In this document: piece after piece, positions 61,456-64,000 of the stretch | Layout of the letters: each line of letters begins with the position of its first letter | Numbering within the stretch: the stretch's first letter is position 1 | Assembly (NCBI GenBank): GCA_021774335.1 | Contig: JAJFJD010000043.1 | Coordinates: 62,001-126,000, forward strand | Length of the DNA stretch: 64,000 nucleotides | Reading direction: 5' to 3' | DNA from: Alphaproteobacteria bacterium | GTDB taxonomy: Bacteria; Pseudomonadota; Alphaproteobacteria; UBA8366 | Made by a program: the position numbers and the translations under genes | The notes under the pieces: generated by a model | Seen by the model: only the letters and a program-made list of their open reading frames with translations | Database searches by the model: none | Told to the model about the DNA's origin: nothing

Positions 61456-62808
61456 TTGTTTCCACGCGGCTTGAGCCGGGACTTGCATCGGATCGCCGGC
61501 ATCGCCGCAGGCCTGATCATGCTTCTGTTGGCGAGCGCCGCCAGTGCAGCCAATGAAGACCATGACGGCCGCCTTATCCTGAAGACACGCTATGCTGAGC
61601 CACTCTTTTCAGCGGGTAGCGGCGACCCGGCCCTCACGCTCACACCCTACGGCCAAGCCAACATTACCGCGCTGTTCTCCGACGATGGCCAGGAAGCTGA
61701 TTCCTTTATCGTCGACAATAACCCGTCGAGTTCCAGGCTCGGCGTCATCGCGCGGCTGGATCCGGGGACCGACTGGTCGCTCGGGTTTCAATACGAAGCC
61801 GGGTTCGACATCGTCGGCAGTACCACGGTCCGCGCAACCGACGAATCCCGCACCCGGCCCTTCGTCGCCGGTGACAACCAACCCTTCACGCGGCTGCTGC
61901 ACGGCTGGATCGACAGTCCCTATGGCCGAATGACGATCGGTGAAAGCCTGCCGGTGATCGCCAGTTGGACTCCCAATCCCGGGCGCACTTTCGCGACCGA
62001 TCAGGCAAGCTTTTTCCTGATCGGCGGCGCCTTCAATCCGGTGATCTCAAGCCCCAGCGGCGGGCGCAATCGAATCGTCCGGCCCTGGTCCGCATTCGCA
62101 GCGCCGATGCAATGGCCCCTGACCCAACCGATCCTGTTGTTCCGCTACGATTCGCCGAGCATCGGCGGCGTGACCTTCTCCGCCGCCAAGGCACAGGGGG
62201 ATATCTTCGATGTCGGCGTCCGGTATAAAGGCGACGTATCCCGCTTCGCCGTCGACGCCTCGTTCGCCTTTCACAAGAACCAGGAACCGGATTACGACAG
62301 CGCGCGGATCGGCTTTCCGGAATTCGAGGAAGCGTTCGTCGGCGGGATCGGTCTGCGCGACCGGCCGACCGGGTTGTTCGGCGTCGTTGGTGCCAACTAC
62401 CGGATGTTCGACGGATCGAATACAAACGACTTCGACGGCGACGGCGCCCGGCGACCCGACGATTTCGGACTGTGGGGACAGGTCGGCCTGCGGCGCAATC
62501 TGTTCGGGATCGGCGACACCGTGGTCTATGGCGTCGTGGGCTATGGCCACGACCGCGGCGAAGGACGGTTCGTTCCGGGTACCGCCGGGAGCCGCTGGCT
62601 CGAGACGCGTGTCGTAATGGCGGGCGTGAACGTCATCCAAGAGATCGACGCCGCCAAGAAACTCGGCACCCGGCTGGAACTCTATGCGGGATACCGGCAA
62701 TGGCGCGGTGACTTCCTGCGCACCACCTCCGCCGCCGATCCGACGCCCTTTCGCGAGGACGCCGATCCGCTGCATTTGATCACCAGCGGGTTCCGGCTGC
62801 GGTTCTAG
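61456..62808 (+). CDS. Outer-membrane porin-like protein
   Basis: A 450-aa protein with a signal peptide (IAGIAAGLIMLLLASAASAAN) and the alternating beta-strand pattern of a porin barrel, starting TPYGQANITALFSDD and containing NNPSSSRLGVIARLDPGTDWSLGFQYEAG, a general-porin motif. It ends in a phenylalanine (SGFRLRF), the outer-membrane assembly signal. The start is a TTG after AGGAG. It is divergent from the sugar dehydrogenase. It would admit small hydrophilic compounds. Confidence 0.87.
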   Translation: MFPRGLSRDLHRIAGIAAGLIMLLLASAASAANEDHDGRLILKTRYAEPLFSAGSGDPALTLTPYGQANITALFSDDGQEADSFIVDNNPSSSRLGVIARLDPGTDWSLGFQYEAGFDIVGSTTVRATDESRTRPFVAGDNQPFTRLLHGWIDSPYGRMTIGESLPVIASWTPNPGRTFATDQASFFLIGGAFNPVISSPSGGRNRIVRPWSAFAAPMQWPLTQPILLFRYDSPSIGGVTFSAAKAQGDIFDVGVRYKGDVSRFAVDASFAFHKNQEPDYDSARIGFPEFEEAFVGGIGLRDRPTGLFGVVGANYRMFDGSNTNDFDGDGARRPDDFGLWGQVGLRRNLFGIGDTVVYGVVGYGHDRGEGRFVPGTAGSRWLETRVVMAGVNVIQEIDAAKKLGTRLELYAGYRQWRGDFLRTTSAADPTPFREDADPLHLITSGFRLRF

Positions 62809-62817
62809 CCGAGACTC

Positions 62818-63756
62818 TTACTCCGGCGGTTCGACACCGACCTGACTGGTGATGCGGTCGTAATACTGAATCCGGCGGTGGTTCGCGAAATTGAACATGT
62901 TGTCCTTGCCGTGGGCGCAGAGGTCCAGGTCGCAGTCGTGGATCAGTAATTCATCCTCGGTGGAATCCGCCTGCGCCACGATCTGCCCGTTCGGGTTGAC
63001 GATCACGCTCGACCCGATCAGCCCTGCGCCATCTTCCACCCCGGCCTTGGCAACGCTGACCACCCAGGTCGAATTCTGATAGGCCCCCGCCTGCGCCGCC
63101 AAATTGCTGTGAAAGGCCCGCAGCTCGGAGCTTTCCTCGCCGCCGTTCGGGTCGTGCGCCGCCGAGTTGTAGCCGATCATCACAAGCTCAACGCCCTGCA
63201 ACCCCATCACCCGAAATGTCTCGGGCCAGCGGCGGTCGTTGCAGATCGCCATGCCGAGGATGCCGCCCAAGCCCTTGAACACCGGAAAACCGAGATTGCC
63301 GTAATCGAAATAGCGCTTCTCAAGCTGTTGCCATTTCAGTGCCGGGCGCAGTTCTTCCGATCCCGGCAGGTGGACCTTGCGATACTTGCCGATGATCTTG
63401 CCGTCGGGACCAACCAGGATCGCCGTGTTGTAGTGCCGGGTCTCGCCGTCTTCCTCGGTCAGTTCCGCATACCCGAGATAGAATCCCATGCCGAGGCGCA
63501 CCGCCTCGTCGAAGAGCGGCTGCGTGTCTGCGTTCGGCATCTCGCGTTCGAAATTTCGGTCGATTTCGGCCTGATCTTCCATATACCAGCGCGGGAAGAA
63601 GGTGGTCAGCGCCAGTTCGGGAAAGACGATGAACTGCGCACCGCGATCATGGGCGGCGCGCATCAGGTCGATCATACGTTTGACGGTCTGCTCCCGCGTG
63701 TGATTGCGCGAGATCGGGCCGAGCTGGCCCGCGGCGACACGAACGATTCGGGACAT
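62818..63756 (-). CDS. N-carbamoyl-D-amino-acid hydrolase paralogue
   Basis: A 312-aa nitrilase-fold enzyme closely related to the carbamoylase at 56846. The triad numbers are identical: Glu47 (FIVFPELALT), Lys127 (GKYRKVHLPG) and Cys172 (GMAICNDRRWPE). Differences lie in the HLPGSEELRPALKWQQLEK loop that follows the lysine (HLPGHDEYDPGRTHQHLEK in the other copy), which borders the substrate pocket. AGGAGA precedes the ATG. It is convergent with the porin gene and divergent from the TPP enzyme, so it is not part of the hydantoin operon. Confidence 0.9.
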   Translation of the reverse strand: MSRIVRVAAGQLGPISRNHTREQTVKRMIDLMRAAHDRGAQFIVFPELALTTFFPRWYMEDQAEIDRNFEREMPNADTQPLFDEAVRLGMGFYLGYAELTEEDGETRHYNTAILVGPDGKIIGKYRKVHLPGSEELRPALKWQQLEKRYFDYGNLGFPVFKGLGGILGMAICNDRRWPETFRVMGLQGVELVMIGYNSAAHDPNGGEESSELRAFHSNLAAQAGAYQNSTWVVSVAKAGVEDGAGLIGSSVIVNPNGQIVAQADSTEDELLIHDCDLDLCAHGKDNMFNFANHRRIQYYDRITSQVGVEPPE

Positions 63757-63884
63757 GTTGGGGTTCTCTCCTGCGTGAAAATTCTCCGGCGGTCCATCCT
63801 ATACCAAACATGCCGAATTACGCCCGTTTCCGCATTCGTGATAGAAAGGATGAAAGCCAACAAATAACCATACGGGAGCGCCCC

Positions 63885-64000
63885 ATGGCGGAAATGACCG
63901 GCGGCCAAGCGATCGTCCGCACCCTCGTCAATCACGGCATCGACACCATCTTCGGACTGCCCGGCGTGCAGCTCGACAATACGTTCGACGCGCTGTACGA
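63885..64000 (+). CDS. TPP-dependent enzyme, acetolactate synthase-like, N-terminal part only
   Basis: Only the first 38 codons are in the window. The product begins MAEMTGGQAIVRTLVNHGID and continues TIFGLPGVQLDNTFDALY. This is the start of the N-terminal TPP-binding domain of the acetolactate synthase / benzoylformate decarboxylase / oxalyl-CoA decarboxylase superfamily; the catalytic glutamate would lie just beyond the edge. A GGGAG precedes the ATG. The gene is divergent from the carbamoylase paralogue. Confidence 0.82.
   Translation, partial: MAEMTGGQAIVRTLVNHGIDTIFGLPGVQLDNTFDALY

Noticed and set aside
1..64000. tRNA, rRNA, CRISPR, IS element, integrase or prophage
   Set aside because: No clover-leaf-like sequence, regular repeat-spacer pattern, transposase, integrase or phage protein was recognised on either strand. 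A tRNA or small-RNA search programme would be decisive.

Overview
The window is GC-rich, densely packed chromosomal DNA from a Gram-negative alphaproteobacterium, most like a Rhodospirillales-type heterotroph. This rests on gene content and style: Tat-exported molybdoenzymes, a porin, YgiB/YgiC-type genes, LivHMGF-type uptake, many MmgE/PrpD and TauD/TfdA enzymes, and frequent 4-base start/stop overlaps. The genus cannot be named from sequence alone. I see no rRNA, tRNA, CRISPR array, insertion sequence, integrase or phage gene. Both ends cut through a gene.

Layout. 1-2845: three RidA-type proteins, then a MaoC-type hydratase and a CitE-type CoA lyase. 2930-9962: small membrane protein, MmgE/PrpD protein, alpha/beta hydrolase, dioxygenase A, Old Yellow Enzyme (OYE), N-acyl-D-amino-acid deacylase-like amidohydrolase. 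10066-15528: MFS exporter, LysR, D-cysteine-desulfhydrase-type PLP enzyme, dioxygenase B, divergent tandem pair of Lin0512 proteins, cupin. 15572-19204: zinc alcohol dehydrogenase, and an orphan xanthine-dehydrogenase-type large subunit preceded by a stub of an OYE gene. 19218-30682 (all minus strand): HyuA and HyuB, isonitrile-hydratase-like protein, LivHMGF, Tat-type amino-acid/amide binding protein, nitrilase, LysR. 31234-40040: PAS_5 protein, dioxygenase C, TRIC-type channel, second MmgE/PrpD, ketopantoate-reductase-like protein, split TPP decarboxylase pair, atypical SDR, dioxygenases D and E. 40277-49456: IorAB-type molybdoenzyme, YgiC and YgiB homologues, signal-less NMT1-type protein, cupin, second ketopantoate-reductase-like protein, atypical crotonase, two cytochromes c, and a 90-aa protein. 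49589-52595: Uup ABC-F ATPase, UPF0178 protein, GST. 52621-64000: hydantoin cluster (YtcJ-type amidohydrolase, NHL protein, D-hydantoinase, N-carbamoylase, racemase, AtzH/HpxZ-like protein), dioxygenase F, PQQ sugar dehydrogenase, porin, second N-carbamoylase and the start of a TPP enzyme.

How it fits together (inference). The region looks like a catabolic archipelago for scavenging carbon, nitrogen and possibly sulfur from organic compounds. Two sub-systems stand out. The first is a 19-31 kb block combining uptake with three different C-N chemistries (isonitrile/DJ-1, nitrilase, oxoprolinase/hydantoinase). The second is a complete hydantoin racemase / D-hydantoinase / D-carbamoylase route to D-amino acids. 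Elsewhere a D-aminoacylase-like enzyme and a D-cysteine-desulfhydrase-type enzyme also point at D-amino-acid chemistry. Six different Fe(II)/2-oxoglutarate dioxygenases within 54 kb, with a split sulfopyruvate-decarboxylase-like enzyme, suggest oxidative attack on small acids such as sulfonates or aryloxy acids. Only two transcription factors, both LysR type, are recognisable.
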